Source of the DNA: VXNF01 sp964291305
GTDB taxonomy: Bacteria; Actinomycetota; Acidimicrobiia; Acidimicrobiales; CATQHL01
Assembly: GCA_964291305.2 (NCBI GenBank)
Contig: OZ219783.1
Coordinates: 496,001-560,000, forward strand
Length of the DNA: 64,000 nucleotides
Reading direction: 5' to 3'
Shown here: positions 36,328 to 44,621 of the stretch, piece by piece
Layout of the letters: each line of letters begins with the position of its first letter
Numbering within the stretch: position 1 is the first letter of the stretch
The notes under the pieces: model-generated
Told to the model about the DNA's origin: nothing
Seen by the model: only the letters and a program-made list of their open reading frames with translations
Database searches by the model: none
Translations under genes and position numbers: made by a program

Positions 36328-37341
36328 TCAGCTCCTGTTGGTTACCGAGCGACTCGGGCTACCTCTGGGTTGAACTTCGGCTATTTGAACCCGACGGGGG
36401 TCGGTGTTGTCTTGGAAGGCGTATTCGGGTCCCTTGACGGTGCCCACGCCGTAGCCGGTACCCCAGTCGTACGGGGGCTCGCCGGCCTGCTCCTCGGCCC
36501 ACTGCTTCAGGGGTATGTTTTCCCAGTCGGCGGCGAACCAGTACTGGGAGTCGGGGTGGTTCTCCGGGTCGGGCCCGAGGGGATGGGAAAGGTTGCCCAT
36601 GGCACCCAGCAGCTGACGACGGATGGGGTCGCTTCGGGCGACTAGGTCGGGATCTTGTTCCAAATGGCCCGACGGGCGGATCCAGCGGGGCGCGTAGCTG
36701 ATGTAGAGGGCTCGGCGCTCGTGGGTGGAAAGGTTGGGGCTGGCGGCGTGCAGCAGTGTCGGCCGCCACATCATGAGGCTGCCGGGCGGCACCTTCAACT
36801 CGAATATGTCGGCGGGACGGAGTTCGTGGCGCCAGCGCTCCCGCTGCTGGAGTCCCCAGCGATGACTGCCGGGCACGAACAACACGGTGGCATGGCCCGG
36901 CTCGGTGGCGTCAGAAACGTACCAGCCGATCTTGAAGTCCAGCCAGGGCATCGGACCATCGAGGCCGATGCCCATAAACTCCTCTTCATAGTCGAAGTGC
37001 CAGCCGAGCGAGAGCGCTGAAGGATGCCGGTCCGGCTGCGGGGGAGTCCAGAGAATCACGCTGTCGCGGTTCTGAATGTTCCAGCCAACGATGTCAACCA
37101 CGTAGCGAAGGATGTCTGGTCGATCCATGAGGTTCAGGAACGCCTCATGCTTGACGAGCCCGTTGCGGATGCTGAGTTGCGCGTCGGGTGCCATACCGCG
37201 CTCTTGTCTCAGCCGTGCCCCGACCTCCTCGAAGGCATCGTTGAGAGTTGCCACCTCGGCTGAGTCCAGGTATTCCTCGATGACGAAGAAGCCCTGTTCG
37301 TTTAGCAGTTCCTTCTGCTCACACGTTGCTGCCAGTGCCAC
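36328..37341 (-). CDS. phytanoyl-CoA dioxygenase (PhyH) family protein
   Basis: 337 residues of the Fe(II)/2-oxoglutarate-dependent PhyH family. The facial triad is visible: His115-x-Asp117 in GWHFDYEEEF and His198 in TLLHAASPNLS, with Arg209 as 2-oxoglutarate partner. Start is GTG with CAGGAG upstream. It diverges from the ribose-type importer with 85 bases between. Bacterial members hydroxylate small molecules, including ectoine, amino acids and alkyl phosphonates, so the substrate is open. Confidence 0.88.
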   Translation of the reverse strand: MALAATCEQKELLNEQGFFVIEEYLDSAEVATLNDAFEEVGARLRQERGMAPDAQLSIRNGLVKHEAFLNLMDRPDILRYVVDIVGWNIQNRDSVILWTPPQPDRHPSALSLGWHFDYEEEFMGIGLDGPMPWLDFKIGWYVSDATEPGHATVLFVPGSHRWGLQQRERWRHELRPADIFELKVPPGSLMMWRPTLLHAASPNLSTHERRALYISYAPRWIRPSGHLEQDPDLVARSDPIRRQLLGAMGNLSHPLGPDPENHPDSQYWFAADWENIPLKQWAEEQAGEPPYDWGTGYGVGTVKGPEYAFQDNTDPRRVQIAEVQPRGSPSRSVTNRS

Positions 37342-37426
37342 TTAACTCCTGATGTTACATCTACTACTCTCCACTGGATGTCGGGATGTGGCTGTTGCAA
37401 GCTGCGGACACAGAAATGGAGGGGAC

Positions 37427-38875
37427 ATGATTTCACGACATAGGAAATTCTGGCTGGTTGCCGCACTCGGTGTGACTTTCGCTTTAGTGGCGAGTGCTTG
37501 TACGGACGATGCTGCCCAAGACAGGGCAGAAGAAGCGATTGCTGAAGCGCGGAACGCCAGCTCAGAAGCTGCTACCGGCATAGCCGATGCTGCCGCGGCA
37601 GGCGCCGAGGCCAAAGCGGCAACTGCGGCAGCCGATGCGGCCAGTGCCGAGGCAGCTGCGGCAACGGCCGCCGCCGAATCAGCTCAAGCTGCTGCTGACC
37701 TTGCTCTTGCAACAGCCGAGGGCAGCGAAGACGCTGTGGCGGCTGCCGAAGCGGCTCTTGCCGAGGCACAGGCGGCTGCCGAAGCGGCCAGCGCCGAAGC
37801 GGCTTCCGCTAAGGCAGAAGCCTCGGCCGCGCAGGAAGAAGCCGCTGCTGCACAGCAAGAAGCCGCGGCCGCGCAGGAAGAGGCGGCTTCAGCCCGCGAG
37901 GAGGCAGCCGAGGCCCAACTCGAGGCCGATGTGGCTCGCCACAATGTCAAGGCCATCGCAGGCGACTACGAGGCTGTTATCCGTCCGGCTACCCAGCGTT
38001 GGAAGATCGGCCACGCCGACGGCCTCGCCGGCATTCCGTTCACCGACTCGGTCACCGACAGCATCTACGACGTAGCCGATCAGATGGGCGTGGACATTGT
38101 CTTTTGCGACAACGCCTATGACCAAGAGAAGACAGTCGAATGCGCCAACCTGATCGTTGCGCAGGAAGCCGACGGTGTGATCTTTGCCAACTGGATCGCC
38201 GGCACCGAAGAGTTGATAGCCGGTATCTATATCGACGCTGGGATGCCCTGCATCGCTTGGGACGGACCGCATCCTGGTTGCAGGAACTTCGGTCCCGACA
38301 ACTACGAAGCTGCCCGCGAGGGCGGTCGCTACCTGGCCGCGTTCGCCGAGGAGCAAGGTTGGGACCCAGACGAGACCGAGTTGGTCATTCTCTGGACTGC
38401 AGGGGTGCAGGTAATGGGTGAGCGCCGCGACGGCGCCATCGCCGGCGTGCTGGAATCGTTCGACATTCCCGAGGACAACATCCACGTGGATATTCCCCAC
38501 AAGAACCTAGATGATGTCTTCCCGCTGGTTACCGACTGGGTGACTGCCAACCCTGATGCCAAGAACGTGCTCTGCTTCGGCCATAGCGACCAGCCAGGTG
38601 TGGACTGCGCCCTCGCTTTGGAGCAGGGCGGCTTCCAGGGCCGGGCCGCCGCAGTTGGCTTGGGTGCTTCCGACGAGGCACTGGTCGATTTGCGCGAGCG
38701 CACCGACGAGGAGTCGGTCTTCAAGGCCACCATTTCGTTCTTCCCCGAGCGTTATGGCCAGTACCTGGTGCCTGCAGTTGTGGACATGCTCGAAGGCCGG
38801 ATCGTGCCCGACCGGGTGATCCCGTCGGTGTCGCCGGTCACCCGTGAGAACGTCCAGGAGTTGTATCCCGGCTAA
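37427..38875 (+). CDS. sugar-type solute-binding lipoprotein (periplasmic-binding type 1) with Ala-rich coiled-coil spacer
   Basis: 482 residues from the ATG at 37427 (GGAGGGGAC ribosome-binding site). Lipobox Cys25 (LVASAC). Residues about 27-175 are an Ala/Glu/Gln-rich helical run with AAAEAALAEAQAAAEAA and repeated AAAQQEAAAAQEEAA units, predicted coiled coil. The binding domain begins near RWKIGHADGLAGIPFTD and is of the ribose/LacI-like type, with IFANWIAGTEELIAGIYIDAG. Spacer length (about 150 residues) exceeds anything the binding fold requires. It leads the importer with the ATPase and permease downstream, separated by a 160-base gap holding a strong inverted repeat. Confidence 0.93.
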   Translation: MISRHRKFWLVAALGVTFALVASACTDDAAQDRAEEAIAEARNASSEAATGIADAAAAGAEAKAATAAADAASAEAAAATAAAESAQAAADLALATAEGSEDAVAAAEAALAEAQAAAEAASAEAASAKAEASAAQEEAAAAQQEAAAAQEEAASAREEAAEAQLEADVARHNVKAIAGDYEAVIRPATQRWKIGHADGLAGIPFTDSVTDSIYDVADQMGVDIVFCDNAYDQEKTVECANLIVAQEADGVIFANWIAGTEELIAGIYIDAGMPCIAWDGPHPGCRNFGPDNYEAAREGGRYLAAFAEEQGWDPDETELVILWTAGVQVMGERRDGAIAGVLESFDIPEDNIHVDIPHKNLDDVFPLVTDWVTANPDAKNVLCFGHSDQPGVDCALALEQGGFQGRAAAVGLGASDEALVDLRERTDEESVFKATISFFPERYGQYLVPAVVDMLEGRIVPDRVIPSVSPVTRENVQELYPG

Positions 38876-38891
38876 GCAAACTGCACGGATA

Positions 38892-38930
38892 GGCGTGTGC
38901 ACCACTGCCGCTTTCTGCGGTGCACACGCC
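38892..38930. repeat. 12-bp perfect inverted repeat between binding-protein and ATPase genes
   Basis: GGCGTGTGCACC (38892-38903) and GGTGCACACGCC (38919-38930) are perfect inverted arms around a 15-base loop. There is no T-run after it. Placed directly after the binding-protein stop, it may stabilise the upstream mRNA end or attenuate read-through, lowering ATPase and permease expression relative to the binding protein. Confidence 0.75.
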
Positions 38931-39035
38931 CGTCCCGATCCTGGCTCTTCGTCCACTGAAGACAGTAATGATCGACTTGATGTTCCGTACGAGTCCAACA
39001 TGTCCAGCTCTCCTAGCCGACTACGGGAAATCGTG

Positions 39036-39827
39036 ATGCCGCCACTCCTCAGCATGACCGGTGTGTCGAAGTCTTTCGGTCACGTGGTTGCTCTTGCCGG
39101 CGTCGACCTCGAAATCAATCCCGGCGAAGTGATCGGTCTACTAGGTGACAACGGCGCCGGTAAGTCCACGCTCATCAAGATCCTGTCCGGCGTCTACTTC
39201 CCTGACGAGGGGAGCTTTGCCCGGAATGGCGAGCCAGTCTCGATCCAGAATCCCAACGACGCCATGGCCCTTGGCATCGCCACGGTGTACCAGGATCTCT
39301 CCCTGGTGGAGACGCGCCCGGTGGCTCACAACATTTACCTCGGGAGGGAACCGCGTCGCTGGGGTCTCGTGCTGAACCGGCGCAAGATGGAACGTGACGC
39401 CGCCGATTTGCTGCAGCGCCTCAACATCACGCTTCCCTCTGTGCGCGTCGATGTGGGCGTGCTCTCCGGGGGGCAGCGCCAGGCCGTCGCAATATCTCGG
39501 GCCGTGGCGCAAGGCGGTGATGTGCTCTTGCTGGACGAGCCGACCGCCTCGCTCGGGGTGGAGCAGACCGCCCAAGTTCACGACCTTGTGGGCGAGATGA
39601 AAACTCACGGCAACTCCATCGTGCTTATCACCCACGACCTCAGCGACGTCCTGGAAATCGCCGACCGGATCGTTGTGCTACGCCAGGGCCGACTCTGGGC
39701 CGACACTCCAGCGGCAGCCACAACCCAGACCGAGGTCATTGGTTGGATCACCGGGGCGCTGCCCTCACAATTCGCCAACGGCGCCGTCGCCGTGAATCAG
39801 CCAACCGAGCGGGACGGTCGGCGGTGA
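39036..39827 (+). CDS. ABC transporter ATP-binding protein, ribose-type, single domain
   Basis: 263 residues from the ATG at 39036; an ATG at 39000 is an alternative, and the longer frame crosses the inverted repeat. Walker A is LLGDNGAGKSTLIKIL, the signature LSGGQRQAVAISRAV, Walker B VLLLDEPTASL and the H-loop VLITHD. Most ribose importers have two fused ATPase domains; this one has a single domain, as in the FrcA-like subgroup. Its stop overlaps the permease start. Confidence 0.9.
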   Translation: MPPLLSMTGVSKSFGHVVALAGVDLEINPGEVIGLLGDNGAGKSTLIKILSGVYFPDEGSFARNGEPVSIQNPNDAMALGIATVYQDLSLVETRPVAHNIYLGREPRRWGLVLNRRKMERDAADLLQRLNITLPSVRVDVGVLSGGQRQAVAISRAVAQGGDVLLLDEPTASLGVEQTAQVHDLVGEMKTHGNSIVLITHDLSDVLEIADRIVVLRQGRLWADTPAAATTQTEVIGWITGALPSQFANGAVAVNQPTERDGRR

Positions 39828-40852
39828 TCGGGGGATTGGGATCCAGAGCCCTGCGTTGGGCTCTAAGTGACCGACTGCTGCCGTCCGAGGAGCGCAGACT
39901 TCAATGGTGGCCGTTTAGACGCCTTAACGACTGGACGATTCCTGGTCTGCTCATAGCCCTTGCCGCCCTGTGTGTCTACGCCTGGCAGCGCTCCCCGTAC
40001 TTCTTTACCGTCAACAATTTCGTGAACATAGGCGAGGCCATCTCCATCCGCGGACTCATGGCCATCGGACTCACCGTGCTGTTGATTAGTGGCGGGTTGG
40101 ACTTGTCGATTGCGGCCGTCGCCGCCTTCACCGGCATGTTTGCCGCCATGATGATCAACGCCGGCATCAACGGGGCCCTATCGGGACTGGTCGCCCTGGC
40201 GTGCGCAGCAACCATGGGGTTCATCAACGCCATCATCATCGTGCGGCTCCGCGTCAACCCGATCATTGCCACGCTGGGCACCCTTTTACTATTCCGGGGA
40301 CTTGCCTTCGTCGTCAGCGAGGGTGACAACATCGTCATCGGCGTTAACGCCTGGAGTCACTTCGGCCGAGGTGAGGTGTTAGGCATCAAGGTGACGCTTT
40401 GGGTTTTTGCCGGGGTGCTGCTGGGTGGCATGTGGTTCATGCGCCACTCTTTCATCGGGAACTACCTCTATGCCATCGGCGGCAACCCCACGGCATGCCG
40501 CAACGTGGGGGTGAAGGTAGACCGAATCCGCACTTGGTCGTACGTGGCAATGGCCATCTTGTCTGGCGTCGCTGGCATCGCTTTGATGTCTCGTGGTGGA
40601 ACAGCCATACCTGCGGCGCTGGAAGGCGCTGAATTGGACATCATCACCGCGGTATTCCTCGGGGGCGTGGCCCTCACCGGAGGGCGAGGAAGCCTTCTGG
40701 GCACGTTCCTGGGTCTGCTGATCATCGGTGTCATCACCAACAGCTTCGTTCTCACGAACGTGCAGATTTACTGGCAGATGGTCGTGCGCGGGATCATCCT
40801 GATTCTGGCCGTCTCCATCGACAGCATCCGAAGAGGCGGCGGCTATCGCTGA
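39824..40852 (+). CDS. ABC transporter permease, ribose (RbsC) type
   Basis: 342 residues from the GTG at 39824, overlapping the ATPase stop by four bases (GTGA). About eight hydrophobic segments are visible. Family motifs are VNNFVNIGEAISIRGLMAIGLTVLLISGGLDLSIAAVAAF and FLGGVALTGGRGSLLGTFLG. Completes the CUT2-type importer begun at 37427. The LLM oxidoreductase gene follows closely and may be in the same transcript. Confidence 0.92.
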   Translation: MIGGLGSRALRWALSDRLLPSEERRLQWWPFRRLNDWTIPGLLIALAALCVYAWQRSPYFFTVNNFVNIGEAISIRGLMAIGLTVLLISGGLDLSIAAVAAFTGMFAAMMINAGINGALSGLVALACAATMGFINAIIIVRLRVNPIIATLGTLLLFRGLAFVVSEGDNIVIGVNAWSHFGRGEVLGIKVTLWVFAGVLLGGMWFMRHSFIGNYLYAIGGNPTACRNVGVKVDRIRTWSYVAMAILSGVAGIALMSRGGTAIPAALEGAELDIITAVFLGGVALTGGRGSLLGTFLGLLIIGVITNSFVLTNVQIYWQMVVRGIILILAVSIDSIRRGGGYR

Positions 40853-40906
40853 GGATTGCTAGGCACCTGGCGGCACTGGCGTCTCTTGTGGGGCAGACTG
40901 GGTGCT

Positions 40907-41941
40907 ATGAGCGAATCACCTGATCGCTTTGCCGGTGTGGGATTGTCGCTGTCCAATGAGGATTCGGCCGCTATCACGCTGGCGCAGGGTTTGCGGGCAG
41001 ATGAACTGGGATATGACGAGGTGTCGATCCCGGAGAGTCGGCTGCATCGCTCTACTACCTCTGTAGCGGCGGCGATCCTGGCTCGGACCCAGCGGGTGAC
41101 GGTGCGGGTTGGCGTGGCTAATCCGGTAACTCGTCACCCCTTGCTGCTGGCCCTGGAGGCTGCCACGCTGGCCGATATCGGGCCGGGGCGGGTGCGCTTC
41201 GGCATCGGAGCCTGCGAGTGGACCATGCGGGCCTTCGGGTGCGAACCAGAGGGTTGGCTGCCCTACAGCAACACCGTCGAGACGGTTCGGGCGATGCGAG
41301 CACTCTTGGCCGGTCAGCCCCTGGGCTTTCAGCCCGAGACCTTCGCCGCCGAAGCTGGTTTGTGCCTCGATCTGCCACCCCCGTTGGCGGTGCCTGTAGA
41401 TGTCGGCGCGGTGAATGCTCGGATGCTGACCGCTGCCGGGCGTTGGGCGGAGGGGGTGCAGTTGGGTGCGCTTATGAGCCCGGCGTACGTGGCATGGGCG
41501 GCTGAGCGGATCGCCGAGGGCGCCCGGGCGGCAGGGCGCCACCCCAGTGAAGTACTTATCTCCGGCAACGTGCTAACCAGCCTGGATCGTGATCGGACCG
41601 CTGCCCGCCGGGAGGTGTGCGAGGTGTTGGCCTACTACCTGGCCAGAGTGGAGGGCGTGGTGGTAGACCGCTCCGGCGCCGATCCAGAGGCCGTGGCGGC
41701 AGTACGGGCCGCGGTGCACCGGGATGGCCTAGCCGCCGGAGCGGCTGCCGTGAGCGGCCAGCTCATAGACACTTTCGCCGTGACCGGCGACACCCCTGAG
41801 GTGATTGAGCGTCTGGCTCCCTTCGGCGCTTCCGGTATGGCGATGCCGCTGCTCTGGTACACCCTGGGGCCCGACCCCAACTGGGCGGTGACAGCGCTGG
41901 CAGCTGAAGTGCTACCGGCAGTGCGTGGAGAGCGGTCGTGA
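40907..41941 (+). CDS. LLM class flavin-dependent oxidoreductase
   Basis: 344 residues from the ATG at 40907. TIM-barrel luciferase-like fold: GVGLSLSNEDSAAITLAQ, VGVANPVTRHPLLLALEAATLADIGPGRVRFGIGA (about 80-115) and the C-terminal GASGMAMPLLWYTLGPDPN. It is related to the copy at 13674 but clearly diverged. Its stop overlaps the rhodanese start. Many actinobacterial relatives use F420 rather than FMN; the sequence alone does not decide. Confidence 0.86.
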   Translation: MSESPDRFAGVGLSLSNEDSAAITLAQGLRADELGYDEVSIPESRLHRSTTSVAAAILARTQRVTVRVGVANPVTRHPLLLALEAATLADIGPGRVRFGIGACEWTMRAFGCEPEGWLPYSNTVETVRAMRALLAGQPLGFQPETFAAEAGLCLDLPPPLAVPVDVGAVNARMLTAAGRWAEGVQLGALMSPAYVAWAAERIAEGARAAGRHPSEVLISGNVLTSLDRDRTAARREVCEVLAYYLARVEGVVVDRSGADPEAVAAVRAAVHRDGLAAGAAAVSGQLIDTFAVTGDTPEVIERLAPFGASGMAMPLLWYTLGPDPNWAVTALAAEVLPAVRGERS

Positions 41942-42789
41942 GCCGAGGGTCATCGGCAGTAGCTAGGCCGCTCGGCCCTCTCGTGAGCACCGCCTGGTTG
42001 GCGGAGCGCCTCGCCGGTAGCGACGTGCGAGTAGTGGACTGCCGCTGGTACTTGAAACCGTTCGACCTGCGGGACCCCGACGCTGAGTACGCCGCCGGTC
42101 ACATCCCCGGTGCTGTGCACCTGCGCTGGGACACCCACTGGGCCGATCCCGATCATCCGATTCCGGGGATGCTCGCCCAGCCGGAGGCCTTCGCTGAGAC
42201 CATGGCGGCAGCCGGCATTAGTGACCGCACCACAGTCGTGGCCTACGACGACGGCCACGTCACGGTGGCGGCCCGCCTGTGGTGGGCGCTGCGGGTCTAC
42301 GGCCACGAGTCCGTAGCGGTCCTCGACGGGGGCATTGTCCGCTGGGTGGCTGAGGGGCGCCCGCTCAGCAGCGAGGTGCCGCGCTGGCCGAGAGGTGACT
42401 TCACCGCCCGGCCACGCTCGGCTGCCTATGCCACGCACGCCGACGTAATCGCCGCACTCGACGACTCATCCGTGAGCCTTGTGGACTGCCGGATGGAGCC
42501 CGCCCGAATCGAGGACGGAGCCATGATCCCCGGCAGCGCTTACCTGCCAGGCATCGAGTTCTTGGCTGAAGACGGGCTTATGCGCTCACCCGAGAGCTGC
42601 CGCGCCAAGATCCTGGCTAACGTCGGCACCCAGCCGCGTGCGATCCTCTACTGCCGGGGCGGGGTCGGCGCTTGCGGTACCGCGCTGGCATACGAAGTAG
42701 CCGGCTTGGGCGCTGGCGTGTCGGTCTACGACGGCTCCTGGAGCGAATGGGTCACAATCGCCGAGGACTCCCAGCGCGCTCCGCTCTAG
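41938..42789 (+). CDS. sulfurtransferase (tandem rhodanese domains)
   Basis: 283 residues with two rhodanese domains. The inactive N-terminal domain shows DCRWYLKPFDLRDPDAEYAAGHIPGAVHL and RLWWALRVYGHESVAVLDGG. The C-terminal domain carries the active Cys239 in LYCRGGVGACGTAL. The loop begins CRGG, closer to thiosulfate sulfurtransferases (CRKG) than to mercaptopyruvate enzymes (CGSG). The GTG start overlaps the LLM stop by four bases, so sulfur transfer may be linked to that oxidoreductase, for instance in handling an organosulfur compound (inference). Confidence 0.9.
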   Translation: MSRGSSAVARPLGPLVSTAWLAERLAGSDVRVVDCRWYLKPFDLRDPDAEYAAGHIPGAVHLRWDTHWADPDHPIPGMLAQPEAFAETMAAAGISDRTTVVAYDDGHVTVAARLWWALRVYGHESVAVLDGGIVRWVAEGRPLSSEVPRWPRGDFTARPRSAAYATHADVIAALDDSSVSLVDCRMEPARIEDGAMIPGSAYLPGIEFLAEDGLMRSPESCRAKILANVGTQPRAILYCRGGVGACGTALAYEVAGLGAGVSVYDGSWSEWVTIAEDSQRAPL

Positions 42790-42822
42790 CGATCCACTTC
42801 TCCAGCACGGCGACGTTTGGCG

Positions 42823-43650
42823 CTAAACGCAGAGGCCTTCAGCGGTAACGCCCCGGTAGCTCTCGCAGAGGAGAGTACGCTCCACGGTCCGCAGCTTGAA
42901 CGGGCCGGGGTTCTCCGACATCCAATCCTCGCTGGTGGGGTCGGCCAACACCGCTAGCCGGTAGCCCAGCAGAGAATCGTCAGCGAGGTTCAGCACATCC
43001 ACCGTGACCTCTCCGAGCGCCTCGAACAAGATGGGTCTTGTAACGACCACAACCCGGGAGCCGGGTGATTGGGACGCCAGCGCGTTGCCGACCCGCTGCG
43101 CCAGTGCGATTAGCGTCTCGGCCTCGGTCCGGCCGTCCATGGCGTCGACGAGGTGTGCCGTAGCGTCGTCGGTAAGCCCAACTGGTGCCAGGAAGGCCGC
43201 TCGCGCCCAGCCTCTCAGTCCGGCGACATGTATTTCAGCCCACACACTGTCTGGCCATGTGCTCTGGGGTATTCGCCGCGTCCTACCGCTGGCCTTGATC
43301 GCGCCGGTCCAGCGGTCGAACGAGGCAAGCAACTCATCGGAGGGTGCCTCTCGGAGGATTACGAGACCTTCGTAGGGATTAGAGGCATCTAGCGTGGCGA
43401 TGATCTCGCCGAACGGCACGTCCCGCACATTCAGCACGTCGGCGTAATCCACACCAACCACCGCCAGCCAGGTGCCGGCGTCGGGTCCGAAGTCATAAGG
43501 CTCGCCCGGGAGATCTTCATCCGATACCGCAGCTTGAGTTAGTGGCGGCGTCTCGTCCGCTGGGGCGGATTGGCCGCATTCAGCGACGAAGAGTGCGAGC
43601 AGAGTCAACGCTGCTGCAGGAAATATCAGGACCGATCCGAAGTTACTCAC
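42823..43650 (-). CDS. hypothetical secreted lipoprotein with SH3-like segment
   Basis: 275 residues. An N-terminal hydrophobic segment ends in a lipobox-like VAEC (about Cys25). A segment reading YADVLNVRDVPFGEIIATL (about 68-87) looks like a bacterial SH3 domain, as does VWAEIHVAGLRGWARAAFL (about 134-152), which would close it. The C-terminal half (VVVVTRPILFEALGEVTVDVLNLADDSLLGYRL) is not recognised. GTG start. It is convergent with the rhodanese and points the same way as the NitT/TauT-type importer upstream; no role can be assigned. Confidence 0.65.
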   Translation of the reverse strand: MSNFGSVLIFPAAALTLLALFVAECGQSAPADETPPLTQAAVSDEDLPGEPYDFGPDAGTWLAVVGVDYADVLNVRDVPFGEIIATLDASNPYEGLVILREAPSDELLASFDRWTGAIKASGRTRRIPQSTWPDSVWAEIHVAGLRGWARAAFLAPVGLTDDATAHLVDAMDGRTEAETLIALAQRVGNALASQSPGSRVVVVTRPILFEALGEVTVDVLNLADDSLLGYRLAVLADPTSEDWMSENPGPFKLRTVERTLLCESYRGVTAEGLCV

Positions 43651-43699
43651 CTATCGCACCACCCAGGTGTGCACACGATGGCTCACCGGCCCACGCGGT

Positions 43700-44494
43700 C
43701 TACGGACCCATTCCGGTGGCGGAGGCGTGCCAGCGCTGAGTGCTGATGCGGCCTAGCCAGCTAAACCCCCAGAACACCAATATTCCCAGCAGCGAGGAGA
43801 TGATGAGTGCCGCAATCAGCTCTTCGGTGGCTGCCTGGCCGCGGTACTTGTCGATGAGCACCCCGACGCCTTTCTCGCCGCGGCCGAAGAAGAACTCCCC
43901 GACGATGGCACCGATCACCGAGAGCCCGGCCGCGATCCGCAACCCGGTAAACGTGGCCGGAAGCGAGGCCGGAAACTCCAGCTTCCGAAACCTGGTCGCC
44001 CGGGAAGCGTCGTGCAGGCTTAGGAGTTCGTGCAGGTTGCGATCCGCCGACTGCAGGCCGAACAACGTGTTGGTGATGATCGGGAACAGGGCGATTAGCA
44101 CCGTGACGATCACCCGGGATTGAAAGCCGAAGCCGAACAGCCCGCCCACGAGTGGAACTAGGGCCAAGATGGGAATGGTCTGCAGCACCACCGCCCAAGG
44201 GAAGAACGACCGCTCGACCCAGCGCCGCAGGTTCATCCCCACAGCGAAGAGCATCCCGGCTGCGGTGGCGATGGCTAGCCCGGTGAACGACTCTTTGGCC
44301 GTGACCCGCACTCCGTCTAGCAACTCGCCGCGCACATCGGCGTCGGCGAACGCCTCGTTCCAGACATCGTGCAGCGGTGGTAGCAGGAATCGCCGATCGG
44401 CTTCCAGCAGCACGTACGACAACAAGTACCAGACCCCCACCATCGCCAAGCTGAATGCCAGCGGCAGGGCGATTGACTTCAGCCTCAGAGCCAT
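43700..44494 (-). CDS. ABC transporter permease, NitT/TauT (SsuC) type, first copy
   Basis: 264 residues from the ATG at 44492-44494 (MALRLKSIALPLAF); the upstream extension is Arg/Gly/Pro-rich and was rejected. Family segments are VLQTIPILALVPLVGGLFGFG and the EAA-like loop SLHDASRATRFRKLEFPASLPATFTGLRIAAGLSVIGAIVGEF. It lies downstream of the binding protein. A related permease sits on the other side of that gene at 46037. No ATPase gene is present. Confidence 0.9.
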   Translation of the reverse strand: MALRLKSIALPLAFSLAMVGVWYLLSYVLLEADRRFLLPPLHDVWNEAFADADVRGELLDGVRVTAKESFTGLAIATAAGMLFAVGMNLRRWVERSFFPWAVVLQTIPILALVPLVGGLFGFGFQSRVIVTVLIALFPIITNTLFGLQSADRNLHELLSLHDASRATRFRKLEFPASLPATFTGLRIAAGLSVIGAIVGEFFFGRGEKGVGVLIDKYRGQAATEELIAALIISSLLGILVFWGFSWLGRISTQRWHASATGMGP

Positions 44495-44621
44495 GGCAAT
44501 CCAGACGAGGTGTTGGTGTCCCAGTCGCCCTCGGGCGAGGGGCGGTCCGGCCCCCAAATCCGTTCGGGTGCCGGACCGCTTCGCCGCAACATCGCTCGGC
44601 TGAACTCCTAGGCGTTAGCGA

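Noticed and set aside
38892..38930. Classical Rho-independent terminator
   Set aside because: The stem is strong but is followed by CGTCCCGATC rather than a T-run, and the next gene belongs to the same importer.
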